Source of the DNA: Calliphora vicina
Lineage: Eukaryota > Arthropoda > Insecta > Diptera > Calliphoridae
Length of the DNA stretch: 64,000 bases
Direction: 5' to 3'
NCBI RefSeq assembly: GCF_958450345.1
Contig: NC_088782.1
Coordinates: forward strand, 93,817,358-93,881,357
Numbering within the stretch: the stretch's first letter is position 1; each line of letters starts with the position of its first letter. Shown in pieces: positions 1-10,974 of this stretch. Position numbers and translations under genes: made by a program. A model generated the notes under the pieces. That model was given only the letters and a program-made list of their open reading frames with translations, searched no databases and was not told where the DNA came from.

Positions 1-298
1 TTTTTTATTTTTTTTTTTAAATATTTTTTTTCGAAAGATCGAAGAAATAGCTATCTATACTATTTGGAACACATTTTGCTAAGAACAATAGGTAATAAGT
101 TACATGGATAAGAAAAAACCCCTGTTTGACCAAATTGTCAAAATTTTACCCCCTATAACTCAGAGAGTTCTCGACCGATGTTGTTGAAAAATTGTGTCTG
201 AGTTACTATCCAATAGAGCTAACCTTGGTGCAAATTTCATCCCGATCGGAAGACATCGATTTCAAAAGTTGGTTCACTTGACATGAAATCCCCCATAT
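1..298. mobile_element. Foldback (FB-like) arm, outer end, cut by window edge
   Basis: This stretch matches, in the same orientation, the outer right arm of the Foldback element at about 9140-9435, down to the terminal CATGAAAT..CCCC(C)ATAT boundary. The T-rich start, the GTTCTTAGCAAAATG-type segment (seen here as its complement) and the end beginning GGTTCACTTGACATGAAAT are all shared. The rest of the element lies to the left of the window. It sits inside a hAT-A copy, as the Foldback at 6900-9435 does. Confidence 0.85.
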
Positions 299-972
299 GT
301 AAAACTATAGTTAAATATGAAATTTTGTCTTTCTATCATGATTGCAACCTGTGCCGACTTGCGATTTAGTTTTGAGGTGCATTTACAAGGGAAAAAAATG
401 CAATTTTTTCAGTTTTTGTAAAAATTTTGCACTTAAATAATTACTTTTGCAATTTAGTTTAAAAGAATCAAAATGTGTACGTAATTGTCGTTCTAATAAG
501 ATATTGGTTAAAAAATGTTAAAGTTATTAAAAAATCGCCAGGCCATTAACGTGTCTCAGGCCACTAGAACAAGAAATGTAGAAACAAAATTAACATATTT
601 TGAGAAATATTAAAATAAAAGCTTATTTTTACTTAAAATATATCCATATTTACTTGCATATGCGTTTTGGTCTTCGTATGATACAGTTAACCTATTCTCA
701 GGTATAACCAAACAAAAATTAAATTTTGGCAGTTTCAAAACTCCATTTTAAAATTTTTAAAAATTTTGTTAAACAAATTTCAGAATTTTTTAATCATCAC
801 ATGGGGATTTATTAAGAACATAATAGGGAATAAAAATATGAAAAAATTATAACAATACCTCCTATAGTTTTTCCGTACCTGTGATTTAAATTTTGCGATT
901 TTCAAGAAAAACTAATTCTTTGGCCATATTTTGGCGAATGTGCCTAATTTTCTTACTGTTATGATTTTTAAC
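299..972. repeat. Fragment of the large foldback-hAT repeat family
   Basis: Shares long stretches with 17232-17750 (for example ACTATAGTTAAATATGAAAT followed by GATTGCAACC) and with the arms of the palindromic hAT element at 57238-59307. Segments around CAAAACTCCATTTT and TTTTTCCGTACCTG recur in each. No terminal TAGGG end is present, so this is an internal fragment, probably lodged in hAT-A copy 1. Confidence 0.75.
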
Positions 973-974
973 GT

Positions 975-1114
975 AGGTTAACGCGGTTAATAACATCACT
1001 TGTATATATTTTATGATCATGGTCTTCGTCTATTTCAACATAATCATTATAAATGTCATCCTCAATATCATTTTCGACGACCGCTTCATAATCACATTTG
1101 CCTTTCAACGCCAT
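975..1114 (-). pseudogene. hAT transposase remnant (acidic segment) in hAT-A copy 1
   Basis: Read from 1114 downward, an ATG opens about 47 codons with an acidic stretch (ENDIEDDIYNDY, then EIDEDHD) and ends ...SDVINRV where the repeat at 299-972 interrupts it. Copy 3 (50930-51060) encodes the same passage on its + strand and there continues into RKCCKIF and on to RLIHDVK, a hAT transposase region. Conservation of this passage between copies is why I call it coding. Domains further on are absent here. The start codon is uncertain. Confidence 0.6.
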
Positions 1115-1626
1115 TTTAATCTGAGTTTATATTTTGATTATAAATTGCGATTGTGCAAATACTTCGCCAGCATATGTTTACACCACGACCGACCTGCCAT
1201 GTTTAGACGATAACATTTTTGTTTCAAAATCAATTCTAAAATGAATAACCCTTTTTTACTAAATAACAAATATTTTATTCCGTACCATTTATTTTCGTTG
1301 GTTCAAGTCCTAAATTAAACTTTTTGAAAGACTTATTTTTAGAATTGTAACTTTTAGCAGTAATATTTATATAAGAAGCTATCGGACCACTCATCTGCAG
1401 TGATGGAAAGACTCCCTCTATCTTTAGTTATTTGTAGAATTTTAAAAACAATACAATTTTTGTAAGTCATTATTACTTATTTAAATATGGAATTATGAAA
1501 AATGTTCAGCAATTTAATAAATTTAAATATATACAGTAGCCCAATAAAGTCTACATACAGGGATTAAAATTAAATTTCTTTCGTTGAAAGCTGTATTTGT
1601 ATGTCATTTATTCGTTTTATTCGATT

Positions 1627-1710
1627 ATTTTTTTAAAATTAAAAAAAATTATAAAATTTAAAAAGGGTATATAAGATTCGGCACAGCCGAATATAGCTCT
1701 CTTACTTGTT
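1627..1710 (-). repeat. Short copy of a dispersed fly repeat (CGGCACAGCCGAATAT type)
   Basis: GGGTATATAAGATTCGGCACAGCCGAATATAG-type sequence (quoted in part) followed by CTCTTACTTGTT is the tail also seen at 14640-14695 and, more diverged, 33460-33515. It interrupts the hAT-A end, because copy 2 reads straight from CGATTATT to CTACATAAAATTG. Confidence 0.6.
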
Positions 1711-1824
1711 CTACATAAAATTGTTCGAATTATTCGTTATTCGACAATGGTAATTTTTAAATTGATCGAATAATTATTCGATTAATTGAACGATCATTAC
1801 TCGAATGAATACCCTAGTAGCTAT

Positions 1825-3540
1825 ACATTCGTCAACGCAGAGCTAGCACAAAGGGCTGCAGGGTTTTTTGTATGTATAAAGGATTGTATGTGTTTAAATG
1901 TGTGTATATTTAAGATTTTAAATTAAGCGGTTTAAATTTATTGTATTTATTAACATATTAATAAGCTTAATTAATGCGAATATATTTTCTGTTGCTATTG
2001 TTATGAAGATTTTGTATTTTGCTAATTTTTCCATCAACTACTACAGCATCAGTAAAGAGGACAATATTAATTCATCTTCAATTGAGCGTTATTTTCTAAA
2101 AATAAACAACTACATACATTAATATTTTTGACAATACAAAAAATTTAATTGTATCGAAATATTTTTTTTTAATAACGCAATAAATTTGTTCATAATTGTC
2201 CAAATGCTGTAAAAAAAGTCAGAGTGTGTATTTCTAAATGAAAATGTCTATAGAAATTTCGATATGATCTTGTTAAAAATAAGATCTGATCAGTCACTGA
2301 ACAGATTCATTAAGTGAATTAAGGGACATGATGACGGGTAGTGCGATAATTTTTCAAGGTTTGCTTTTATTTTGTGGAGGTGTATTTTGTACACCACCCT
2401 TCCTAACCAAATCTAAAGAAATTGAAGGGTACAAATGTACTCTTCAAATATATGTATTACCGCCTTCATTTATATTTCATTTGTGTCCAGTCTTATCTTT
2501 GTTATTTATATTAGAGCTGTTGTATAAAAAATTGCAAAAAATATTCCAAAAATAATAAATGATCATAGATAAAGTGCTGTAGTCGCCCAATTTATAAATA
2601 TAATTATTTTAAACAATCAATTGATCTATGAGTACATTGAGGCAATAAATAAGACGACACGTTTCACTGATTTCTAACATCTCCACAAGACGACTTGCAA
2701 CTGGTATGTACTGGTTTTTGACAATAAATTTGATCTTAATTGTCCAATTAAATAAACAATTGACTTGTGTAAAAAATCCTTTGTCACACACTCATAAAAT
2801 TAATTGATTAAATGTAGTATTTATTTAGTTCATTGTTAACTAAGCTTTAAAAAAAGCATACCAGAATCTTGGTAAACAATGGAATTAAAAAAATCTATGT
2901 GTAAATATGTATGTTTGGTTTTCAGCAGTTAAATTCAAAATTTTAACAAAGAGAAACGCAAAAATATCATTTAAATATTTCAGAAGAATTAAACACAAAA
3001 ATCTTTTGATTAAATTTGTGTGTGTACACTAAAGAAGTCTAATAAAATTTGATTGATTTATTTCATAATATTTAATTTTATTTAAGTAATTTAATTTTTC
3101 AAACGTCATGACACGTCATCATTTTTTTCCTCAATTTTCATAATTTTTCTAGTTAGCTTTTTAAAGAATTGACAACACTGACACAATTAGTAAAACTGTT
3201 TTGTTAATTTTTAGTAAAGTGTGTTTGTTTTTGTTAATTATATATTTTATATATCTGAATATTATATTTTGTTATTATCTATTGTTGTTTTAATATGTTT
3301 TGAGTTGTTAGTGTCATTGTTTTCGTTGGAGCTCTCGTCTTTATTAAATGTTATTAAATATTAGTGTTTGTTTTTCAAGTGTGGGTGTGTCAAGATTTTG
3401 TTTATTAATACACGATTTTTTAGGTGCGATATTTTTCAAGTTTGTCATAAAAATAAATAATGCCAATTATGTTAATACCCTACAGATCAATTTAACTAAT
3501 TGTGAGAGGTTAGTGTGTTTGTTAGTATTTTGCGAAGTCT
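1825..3540. other. No gene recognised
   Basis: AT-rich sequence with short open frames only (for example 2328-2555, 75 codons, leucine-rich, no recognisable domain). I saw no transposon ends or coding homology in it. Confidence 0.5.
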
Positions 3541-3551
3541 TTATATTACAA

Positions 3552-3808
3552 TTGGTCAATTCACAAGGTCTCTTATCAGTCATATTGTCATAATGTCTTA
3601 ATATATCTCGACTCGGCAGTTCGGCTTAACCGACACTTCGGCATTCGGCGAAGGTCTCTACTGGTTGGTTACGATAACACAATAAACATAGCATACAGAG
3701 TACTATTATTTTAGGACACTTTTTACTTGAAAAACAATAAAAACCATTGTGAAATATTAGGACATTATGACAATATGACATGATAAGAGACCTTGTGAAT
3801 TGACCAAA
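3552..3808. mobile_element. Short palindromic MITE-like element
   Basis: The left arm from 3552 (TTGGTCAATTCACAAGGTCT...) is the near-perfect reverse complement of the right arm ending at 3808 (...AGACCTTGTGAATTGACCAA). Arms are about 46 bp around a ~165-bp loop. The short open frames in it come from the palindrome. I could not define a clear TSD, so the superfamily is unknown. Confidence 0.65.
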
Positions 3809-3929
3809 TAAATAAATTAACAGATAGTTTCGGGGCATTTTGTTTCCAAGGGTACAAAAGGGTTGAGCTATGTATAGACGGTTGTCAGAATATATACTAC
3901 TTTTAACAGATATTACAACTTTAGTGATT

Positions 3930-4110
3930 TATTACACCACCATTTTTGGGTGATTTTTGTAGCGCCCAAAAATAGTAGTCTAACACACGCTTTAAAGTAT
4001 ACCGATTGACTCAGAATCACTTTCTGAGTTGATTGTGCGCAAAGTAAAGGTCGCAAATTTGAAGTACGAATTTGGTACATGAACTTTTTCGGCCCAAGGC
4101 TCCATTATTT
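3930..4110 (-). repeat. Fragment of the TGGTGTAGGGTAT dispersed fly repeat
   Basis: Reverse complement of the 3' part of the repeat at 18312-19078. It holds the ACTTTCTGAGTTGATTG, GTATACCGATTGACTC, GCGCAAAGTAAAGGTCGC and TTTCGGCCCAAGG pieces in matching order. Diverged and truncated. Confidence 0.65.
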
Positions 4111-4306
4111 CACCTATCGCCATACAAATTTCCTCACGAAATAGAACTTTAGCAGTGTTTATAAATCGGTTAAACCGAAAAACAGGGTTTTCTTCGAAAT
4201 TTTTTGCGAACCGGTTAATTTAAATGTTTTAGGTTAACCGGTTTTTAATATTTGGGACTAAAATCAATAAATCTCATGTTTTTGTGAATTTTTTATATTC
4301 GTTGTA

Positions 4307-4617
4307 CACTAATACCCAGGTTTGCGTCGCTAATTGGGCCTGGAGAAACGCGACGCAAAACGAATCACGATTTTCCATACATTTGTATTGATTTTCATTT
4401 AATTGGTTCCTAGATTCATAATTTTTGCTGAAAGAATAGATTTTTCAATACAAACATTTTCATATTAACAACACAAATCGAAGTACTAACGATGCAATTT
4501 CGAAGCCATGCAACGCAAACTGAAACAATGCAAATCGAAGCACTAAAGACGCAACTTCGAAGACATGTAAAGCAAACTGAAACAAATTCGAAACCGACGC
4601 AAACCGGGGTATTAGTG
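4307..4617. mobile_element. MITE with TA target site (CACTAATACC ends)
   Basis: TIRs are CACTAATACCCAGGTTTGCG at 4307 and its near-complement ending ...GGTATTAGTG at 4617, each flanked by TA, as expected for Tc1/mariner-type integration. The interior carries two tandem copies of a ~60-bp unit (AAATCGAAG..ACTAA..GAYGCAA.TTCGAAG, about 4475-4590). No coding sequence. The superfamily is inferred from the TA flanks alone. Confidence 0.7.
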
Positions 4618-4639
4618 TATTTGACTTTCTCTTCCATTA

Positions 4640-5200
4640 TAGGATAGTATGCATAACATCAGTAATGATATCAGTTCCACACCAATTTTTAACTGCTTAT
4701 TAACTGCTCTTAATCCGATAAAAGTAGCTCTTCAGAAACTTTGACAAGTGAATGAAATTTGTTGAATTTTAAATCGAAAGAAATGCGAAATGGCTGCAAC
4801 GCCAAAGATTCAATGACTGACTTAGATTTCATTCATTCGATTATTTAGTACATCCGTCTTAAAATGTTGTGTGTAGTACGAAGTACTTACTATACGTGCC
4901 AAAGAAAATGTGTGTTCTTGTGTACGGATTTGTGAATGAAAGAAGAATTTTCACATAAATTCCATCATATCAAATAATAAGCTTCAACACAACTAATCTT
5001 CAGCTGTCTCGTTGTCTGTCTGTCTGCCATTCAGTCTGTCTTGGTAACATACTTGTACATTGTACTTGTTCTTAGAATGATACAAATTGATATGATTACC
5101 TTCTTAATTTACTTAATATTGTTTAATGACAACAGCATTTCAATTGGCTGACTTACTAACAACTATTAATAAGTAAGTGTTTGTTTGAATGTTTCAGTAT
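4640..5200. other. No gene recognised
   Basis: AT-rich spacer between a MITE and hAT-A copy 2. It contains a short GTCTGTCTGTCTG run near 5015. Nothing else is identifiable. Confidence 0.5.
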
Positions 5201-5509
5201 GTATGTATTAGGGTATTCCAATTATTCGATTTTTCTCTTTTCGAATAAAACGAATAATTCGAATAAGAGATTTTAACTTGTTCGAATTATTCGAATAATT
5301 TAATTTTTTTTTTAAAAGTAAAGAATGAAGTTTTGATGTCGGTTTTTTAATATTTTATTGTTAAAGAAAAACAAAAAATAACGTTAAAGTTAACAACTCA
5401 AGTATTGATAATGTTAAAAAACATTCGAAAACAAAGTCCATCATATGTCGTTCATTAATTCGGATTTTAAATTGATTAAATTTCTAAATTATTTATAACA
5501 AATTGTATT

Positions 5510-5663
5510 ATACATCAAGCTCTATCAACGTGGCCGAATCTTTGCTTAATAAAGTGGTCTTGGGGAATTACACAATAAAGGGAATCTGTCCAAAGTTTGA
5601 TATCATTGTCAGTGAACTTGGCTAATTTGAAGTCAGGCAGTTAGACAAAGATGTTCAACGATG
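5510..5663 (-). pseudogene. hAT transposase remnant, C-terminal half
   Basis: On the minus strand one frame reads LPDFKLAKFTDNDIKLWTDS, followed in another frame by TLLSKDSATLIELDV. This is the hAT pattern in which a helical segment after the RWNS block leads to a conserved 'LCRRDxxLLSAD'-like stretch. Copy 3 has the same passage on its + strand at about 51215-51360. The upstream part continues across the Transib-like insertion at 6457-6545 (RLIHDLE). At least two frameshifts are present, so it is non-functional. Confidence 0.6.
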
Positions 5664-6456
5664 CACAGTGGTATGTGCAAAAAAAAAGAATTAAATAAAT
5701 CTGTAACTTCTAAACCATTAGTCCGATTTGAATAAAATCTCACATGAGCAAAGGGGAAGTGTCTTGGAGTTTAAGTTTTGAATCTGGACCTCACGACCCC
5801 ACCAGGAGCTGGGCCAAGGGTCCCCAAAGTAGGACACATCGGGTATGGTCAATTTAAAAAATTATCCTATTTCTTCGTCTGTGTTCCGATTTCAAAAAAA
5901 ATGCATATATAGAAAAAACCTCGTCGTAGCTATCAATTATCTCTTATAGCTTAGGAGATATCCGCATTTAAAAAATTAAATTTTCAATATTTTTGAAAAG
6001 CTAATTTTACACAAAATATTTTAAATGAAAAAAAAATTCCAAAATTAGTTTTTATTTTTCCATTTTCAATAAAAAAATCTGTATAAGTTTAAAATTTCAT
6101 TAAAAAATATTCATAAATAAAAATTTTATATCAATTTGAAAAATTTGTATCTATGCAAAAACTCAATTTTTTAAAAAAGTATTCCATGAATTTTTAATTC
6201 ATTTTTTAATTAGCTGTGTAATTTTTTGGAAATCGGAACACAAACGATGAAATAGGATAATTTTTAAAATTGACCATACCCGATGTGTCCTACTTTACGG
6301 ACCCCTGGCCCAGCTCCTGGTATGCTCATGAGGTCCAGATTCAAAACTTAAACTCGACAACATTTCCCTTTGCTCATGTCAAATTTCATTCAAATCGGGC
6401 TAAGGGTTTAGAAGTTACAAATTTATTTCCCACTTTTTTTTTCTCATACCACTGTG
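5664..6456. mobile_element. Transib-like palindromic element with CACAGTGG ends
   Basis: A 793-bp palindrome. The left end CACAGTGGTATG at 5664 and right end CATACCACTGTG at 6456 continue into arms of roughly 240 bp. Flanks are the 5-bp duplication CGATG (5659-5663 and 6457-6461). Copy 3 of the host hAT-A supplies a related uninterrupted site (around 51140-51160) that lacks this insert. CACWRTGG-type termini with 5-bp GC-containing TSDs are known features of Transib elements. No transposase is encoded. The superfamily call is inference from termini and TSD. Confidence 0.75.
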
Positions 6457-6545
6457 CGATGTTCAAGATCATGAATAAGACGAACTCATGCTTTTCTTGC
6501 AACAAAACGTGAGTTTACAATATTTGTGTTTATCATTCACGGTTA
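6457..6545 (-). pseudogene. hAT transposase remnant, RLIHD segment
   Basis: Minus-strand remnant contiguous with 5510-5663 before the Transib-like insertion. One frame reads VRLIHDLEHR, matching RLIHDVKYCW in copy 3. Known hAT transposases have a DVKTRWNS block here. It is too short and frameshifted to be functional. Confidence 0.5.
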
Positions 6546-6814
6546 ATAACATAATTTTTAGAATTGTAACTTCTTGCAGTAATATTTATAGAAAGAGCTA
6601 TCGGAACACTCATCTACAGTGATCGAAAGTCCCTTTGTCTTTAGTTTTTTGTCGAATTTCAAAAACAATACAATTTTTGTGAATCATTATTACTTATTTA
6701 AATTTGAAATTATGAAAAATGTTAAGCAATTTAATAAATTTAAATATATATATAAGGCGAAGGCCCTGGCAGCCAGTCCTTTTTTCTCTATATTTTTTGT
6801 AAATTAAATTTGCA

Positions 6815-6899
6815 TTTATTATTATTATTATTAATATTTATTTAATTTATTTATTTATTTATATATATTTATTATATATATTTATTTATTTATATATAT
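6815..6899. repeat. AT-rich simple repeats (ATT / ATTT / TATA)
   Basis: Runs of TTATTATTATT, TTTATTTATTTA and TATATATA lead directly into the Foldback end. A TA-rich target appears common to the Foldback copies here. Confidence 0.8.
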
Positions 6900-9435
6900 G
6901 GGGCATTTCATGTCAAGTGAACCAACTTTTGAAATCGATGTCTTCCGATCGGGATGAAATTTGCACCAAGGTTAGCTCTATTGGATAGTAACTCAGACAC
7001 AATTTTTCAACAACATCGGTGGAGAACTCTCTGAGTTATAGGGGGTAAAATTTTGACAATTTGGTCAAACAGGGGTTTTTTCTTATCCATGTAACTTATT
7101 ACCTATTGTTCTTAGCAAAATGTGTCCCAAATAGTATAGATAGCTATTTCTTCGATCTTTCGAAAAAAAATATTTAAAAAAAAAAATAAAAAATTTTTAA
7201 TATTTTTTTTCCGAAATCAAAAACTTTTTTGACTTTTTTTTAAAATACGTCCTTTTTTTTTTTTTTTTTTTTTCTTAAAATAAAGTTTAGATATTTTCCT
7301 TGAACACCTACTTGGTCGCTTAGTGGGATGCGAGTGGGATATCTATCAAAATAAATATTTTGTAACTCAAAACATAAAATTTTTGACTTTTTTTGCAAAA
7401 TCAAAAACTTTGTTGACTTTTTTTTTTCAAAATGGACCCTTTTTTAATCTTTTTTTTTAGGTCAAACAAAAGCTTAGATATTATCCTTGAAGACCCTTTT
7501 GGTCGCTTAGTGGGATGCGAGTGGGATATCTATCAAAATAAATATTTTTTAACTCAAGACTTACAATTTTTGACTTTTTTTTTGCAAATACGATTTTTTT
7601 CCAAATGGGCCCTTTTTTTAAAATTTTTTTTGTAGTCAAAAGAAAGCTTAGGTCCATTCCTTTAAGATATTTTTAGTCCCTTAGTGGGATGCGAGTGGGA
7701 TATCTATCAAAATAAATATTTTTTAACTCAAGACTTACAATTTTTGACTTTTTTTTTGCAAAATCAAAATTTTTTTCCAATATGGGCCCTTTTTTAATTT
7801 TTTTTTTGCTCAAAAGAAAGCCTAGGTCCATTCCTTTAAGATATTTTTAGTCCCTTAGTGGGATGCGAGTGGGATATCTATCAAAATAAATGTTTTAACA
7901 CAAAAATTGTATGTCTTGAGTTACAAAACATTTATTTTGATATATATCCCACTCGCATCCCACTAAGCGATCAAAACCATCTTAAAGGAATAGGCCTAAG
8001 CTTTCTTTATAGCAAAAAAAAAAATTACAAAAAGGGCCCATTTTAAAAAAAAGTCAAAAAAGTTTTTGATTTTGCCAAAAAATCAAAAATTGTATATCTT
8101 GAGTTACAAAATATTTATTTTGATAGATATCCCACTCGTATCCCACTAAGGGACCTAAAATATCTTAAAGGAATGGACCTAAGCTTTCTTTTGACTAAAA
8201 AAAAATTTTTAAAAAAGGGCCCATTTTGAAAAAAAATTCGAATTTGCAAAAAAAAAGTCAATAATTGAATGTCTTGAGTTACAACATTTTTATTTTAATA
8301 GATATCCTACTCACATCTTCCTAAGTGACAAAATAGGTCTTAAAGGAAAAGACCTAAGCTTTCTTTTGAGCAAAAAAAAATTTTTAAAAAAAAGTCCCAT
8401 ATTGGAAAAAAATTTCGATTTTGCAAAAAAAAATTAAAAAATTGTTACAAAATATTTATTTTGATAGATATCCCACTCGCATCCCACTAAGGGACTAAAA
8501 ATATCTTAAAGGAATGGACCTAGGCTTTCTTTTGAGCAAAAAAAAAAATTAAAAAATTGCCCATATTGGAAAAAAATTTTGATTTTGCAAAAAAAAAATA
8601 AAAAATTGTATGTCTTGCGTTACAAAATATTTATTTTGATAGATATCCCACTCGCATCCCACTAAGGGACTAAAAATATCTTAAAGGAATGGACCTAAGC
8701 TTTCTTTTGACTACAAAAAAAATTTTAAAAAAAGGGCCCATTTGGAAATCGTATTTGCAAAAAAAAAAGTCAAAAATTGTAAGTCTTGAGTTAAAAAATA
8801 TTTATTTTGATAGATATCCCACTCGCATCCCACTAAGCGACCAAAAGGGTCTTCAAGGATAATATCTAAGCTTTTGTTTGACCTAAAAAAAAAGATTAAA
8901 AAAGGGTCCATTTTGAAAAAAAAAAGTCAACAAAGTTTTTGATTTTGCAAAAAAAGTCAAAAATTTTATGTTTTGAGTTACAAAATATTTATTTTGATAG
9001 ATATCCCACTCGCATCCCACTAAGCGACCAAGTAGGTGTTCAAGGAAAATATCTAAACTTTATTTTAAGAAAAAAAAAAAAAGGACGTATTTTAAAAAAA
9101 AGTCAAAAAAGTTTTTGATTTCGGAAAAAAAATATTAAAAATTTTTTATTTTTTTTTTTAAATATTTTTTTTCGAAAGATCGAAGAAATAGCTATCTATA
9201 CTATTTGGGACACATTTTGCTAAGAACAATAGGTAATAAGTTACATGGATAAGAAAAAACCCCTGTTTGACCAAATTGTCAAAATTTTACCCCCTATAAC
9301 TCAGAGAGTTCTCGACCGATGTTGTTGAAAAATTGTGTCTGAGTTACTATCCAATAGAGCTAACCTTGGTGCAAATTTCATCCCGATCGGAAGACATCGA
9401 TTTCAAAAGTTGGTTCACTTGACATGAAATGCCCC
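6900..9435. mobile_element. Foldback (FB-like) element with tandem subrepeat arms
   Basis: Outer ends are inverted over about 300 bp: GGGGCATTTCATGTCAAGTG at 6900 and its complement ending 9435, each bordered by TATATA. Inside, subrepeats of about 170-190 bp carry GGGATGCGAGTGGGATATC. Four run forward (near 7325, 7512, 7686, 7860) and seven reverse (near 7946, 8127, 8301, 8467, 8642, 8813, 9000), with the switch near 7905-7930. Long inverted arms made of internal tandem repeats are characteristic of Drosophila Foldback elements. There is no coding sequence. It lies inside hAT-A copy 2. Confidence 0.9.
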
Positions 9436-9599
9436 ATATATAAACATTTATTCTTTTTATTCGATTATTCTACATAAAATTGTTCGAATTATTCGTTATT
9501 CGAAAATGGCCATTTTTAAATTGTTCGAATAATTATTCGTAAGAAATTATTCGATTAATCGAACGATCATTAGTCGAGTGTATACCCTAGTATGTATGT

Positions 9600-10029
9600 A
9601 TCTTAAGTATGAGTGTTTATTGTTTTAGATTTAATACACTGTTTCTAGTTTGCTGTTTGTTGTATCTAAGTGTATTCGAAACAATGTTCGTTCTATGTAT
9701 ATAATGCAGTTGTTCTTAATACTGAATGTGCAACATAGCGCGAAATTCCACTAATCCTTTTACTACGAGTTTCTACTTATGTGTGGGTATGTATAAATGT
9801 ACCTTTGTAACAATGTATTTGTGTTCTATTTTCTTTGCTTTTGTTTCGGTTCTTATTAAATTCTTTTAATATAATTATATTGTTCTAGGTACTCAAATTC
9901 CAAGTATTTCTTTAATAATGAGAGACTAAGTAAGAAACATACGCTCTGAAATCCAAAGGTATTTTGTTTTTGTATAAAAAAAAATTAAAAGCTAAAGCGT
10001 TTAAATACTTGGTTCATGTACACTCATGT
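9600..10029. other. No gene recognised
   Basis: Unremarkable AT-rich sequence between hAT-A copy 2 and a hAT MITE. No features seen. Confidence 0.5.
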
Positions 10030-10037
10030 GTACAAAT

Positions 10038-10254
10038 TAGGGATGTCAATCCCGATCCCGAAAATTCCGGTATTTTTCGGGATTAATAAATCCCGGGATT
10101 TGAGATCTTTGAAGCTCCCAAAATACCTAGAAAGCTAAATTATAATACTAATCTCATGAGCGATGTTTTTCCTCTGCTCCATACATCCCGGGATTTACAT
10201 TAATAAAATTTCGAATGCCTGGATTTGTATACCCCGTACCGCTTGGCATCCCTA
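10038..10254. mobile_element. hAT MITE (CCCGGGATT type)
   Basis: A 217-bp element. The left end TAGGGATGTCAATCCCG at 10038 and right end GGCATCCCTA at 10254 are flanked by perfect 8-bp TSDs GTACAAAT (10030-10037 and 10255-10262). The interior has repeated TCCCGGGATT blocks, as in 29988-30763 and 59680-60153. No coding capacity. Confidence 0.9.
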
Positions 10255-10262
10255 GTACAAAT

Positions 10263-10970
10263 GCATACATATGTAGTTGTATTTGGATCTGTACGTCTGA
10301 AACCTTAATCATTTTTTAAGCATAAGAAAATGAAAAATAAAAAGAAAATAATATTGTCCCATCAACAATTTGTATTTAAACTAAACAATGTATTCCAAAT
10401 GTAAGTACGCATGGAAATTACAACTGCACAGTGCATCTTAAGTAGGTAAAAGTAGGTTCAGAAAATGGCAGAATAGTATAGGGAATTTCGAAAGTAGTTT
10501 TGAGGCAATATGTAAAATCAAGCTGCGAAATCTTTTATTTTTCAGATTACTTTCATAGATCTGTGTTCCTCTAATGAAATAAAGAATAAAGATAATCAAA
10601 ATTAGATTTCATGAAGTTGTAAAACTAAACTATAATTTTTCAGGCAAATTGGAGGAGTGATTATGTTCTAACAGATTGGGTAATTCCATAAATCAATAAA
10701 AATATTTTGATCATATTGGCACTGTTCAGCTCAAAGCTATAAAACCCATAGATGGCTTGAATGCAAAAATTAAGCATTTGTGGTGGCAACCGCGCTGCAA
10801 ATTTCAAAGTTTTCCTTGAATATTTGAAAATGAACAATTTCAATGCACAGAAAACTGAAATTTAAAATGTACAATCTAATAATCTTGTTTATATTTTCAA
10901 AACCTATCACATGCAAATATCCCAATATAAGGGTCTTTCATTAAGTGCTTCTTATATTTACATTTAAATA
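10263..10970. other. No gene recognised
   Basis: AT-rich. A minus-strand open frame at 10661-10843 (AARLPPQML..) may be a further scrap of mariner-type sequence but is too weak to annotate. Confidence 0.4.
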
Positions 10971-10974
10971 AATC

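Larger units (their letters stand above)
1..1816 (-). mobile_element. hAT-A element copy 1, partial (right end only)
   Basis: The right end reads GAATACCCTA at 1807-1816 and is followed by GTAGCTAT, the presumed 8-bp TSD. The left end is outside the window. The terminal ~130 bp, rich in TTCGAATAATTCG-type motifs, match the right end of copy 2 (9589) and the left end of copy 3 (49414). Internal stretches at 1030-1110 and 1340-1545 also match the other copies. It is interrupted by a Foldback arm (1-298), an inverted-arm repeat (299-972) and a short dispersed repeat (1627-1710). The strand is that of the transposase remnant. Confidence 0.8.
5209..9589 (-). mobile_element. hAT-A element copy 2, complete, with nested insertions
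   Basis: The left end TAGGGTATTC at 5209 and right end TATACCCTA at 9589 are flanked by perfect 8-bp TSDs GTATGTAT (5201-5208 and 9590-9597), the hAT signature. Both ends match copy 3 (49414-51813) in inverted orientation. Own sequence is 5209-5663, 6457 to about 6800 and 9440-9589. The rest is a Transib-like element (5664-6456) and a Foldback element (6900-9435). Transposase remnants lie on the minus strand. Confidence 0.9.

Noticed and set aside
2328..2555. 75-codon open frame, possible small membrane protein
   Set aside because: Hydrophobic composition is expected from T-rich sequence; no domain or coding signal.
5664..5700. CACAGTG plus A-rich stretch as a genuine recombination signal (RSS)
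   Set aside because: The element is a MITE-like palindrome with a 5-bp TSD in a fly-like genome; no nonamer at a consistent spacing on both ends.
7325..9020. Regularly spaced repeats resembling a CRISPR-like array
   Set aside because: Units are ~180 bp, inverted about a centre and bounded by inverted ends: a Foldback element in a eukaryotic genome.
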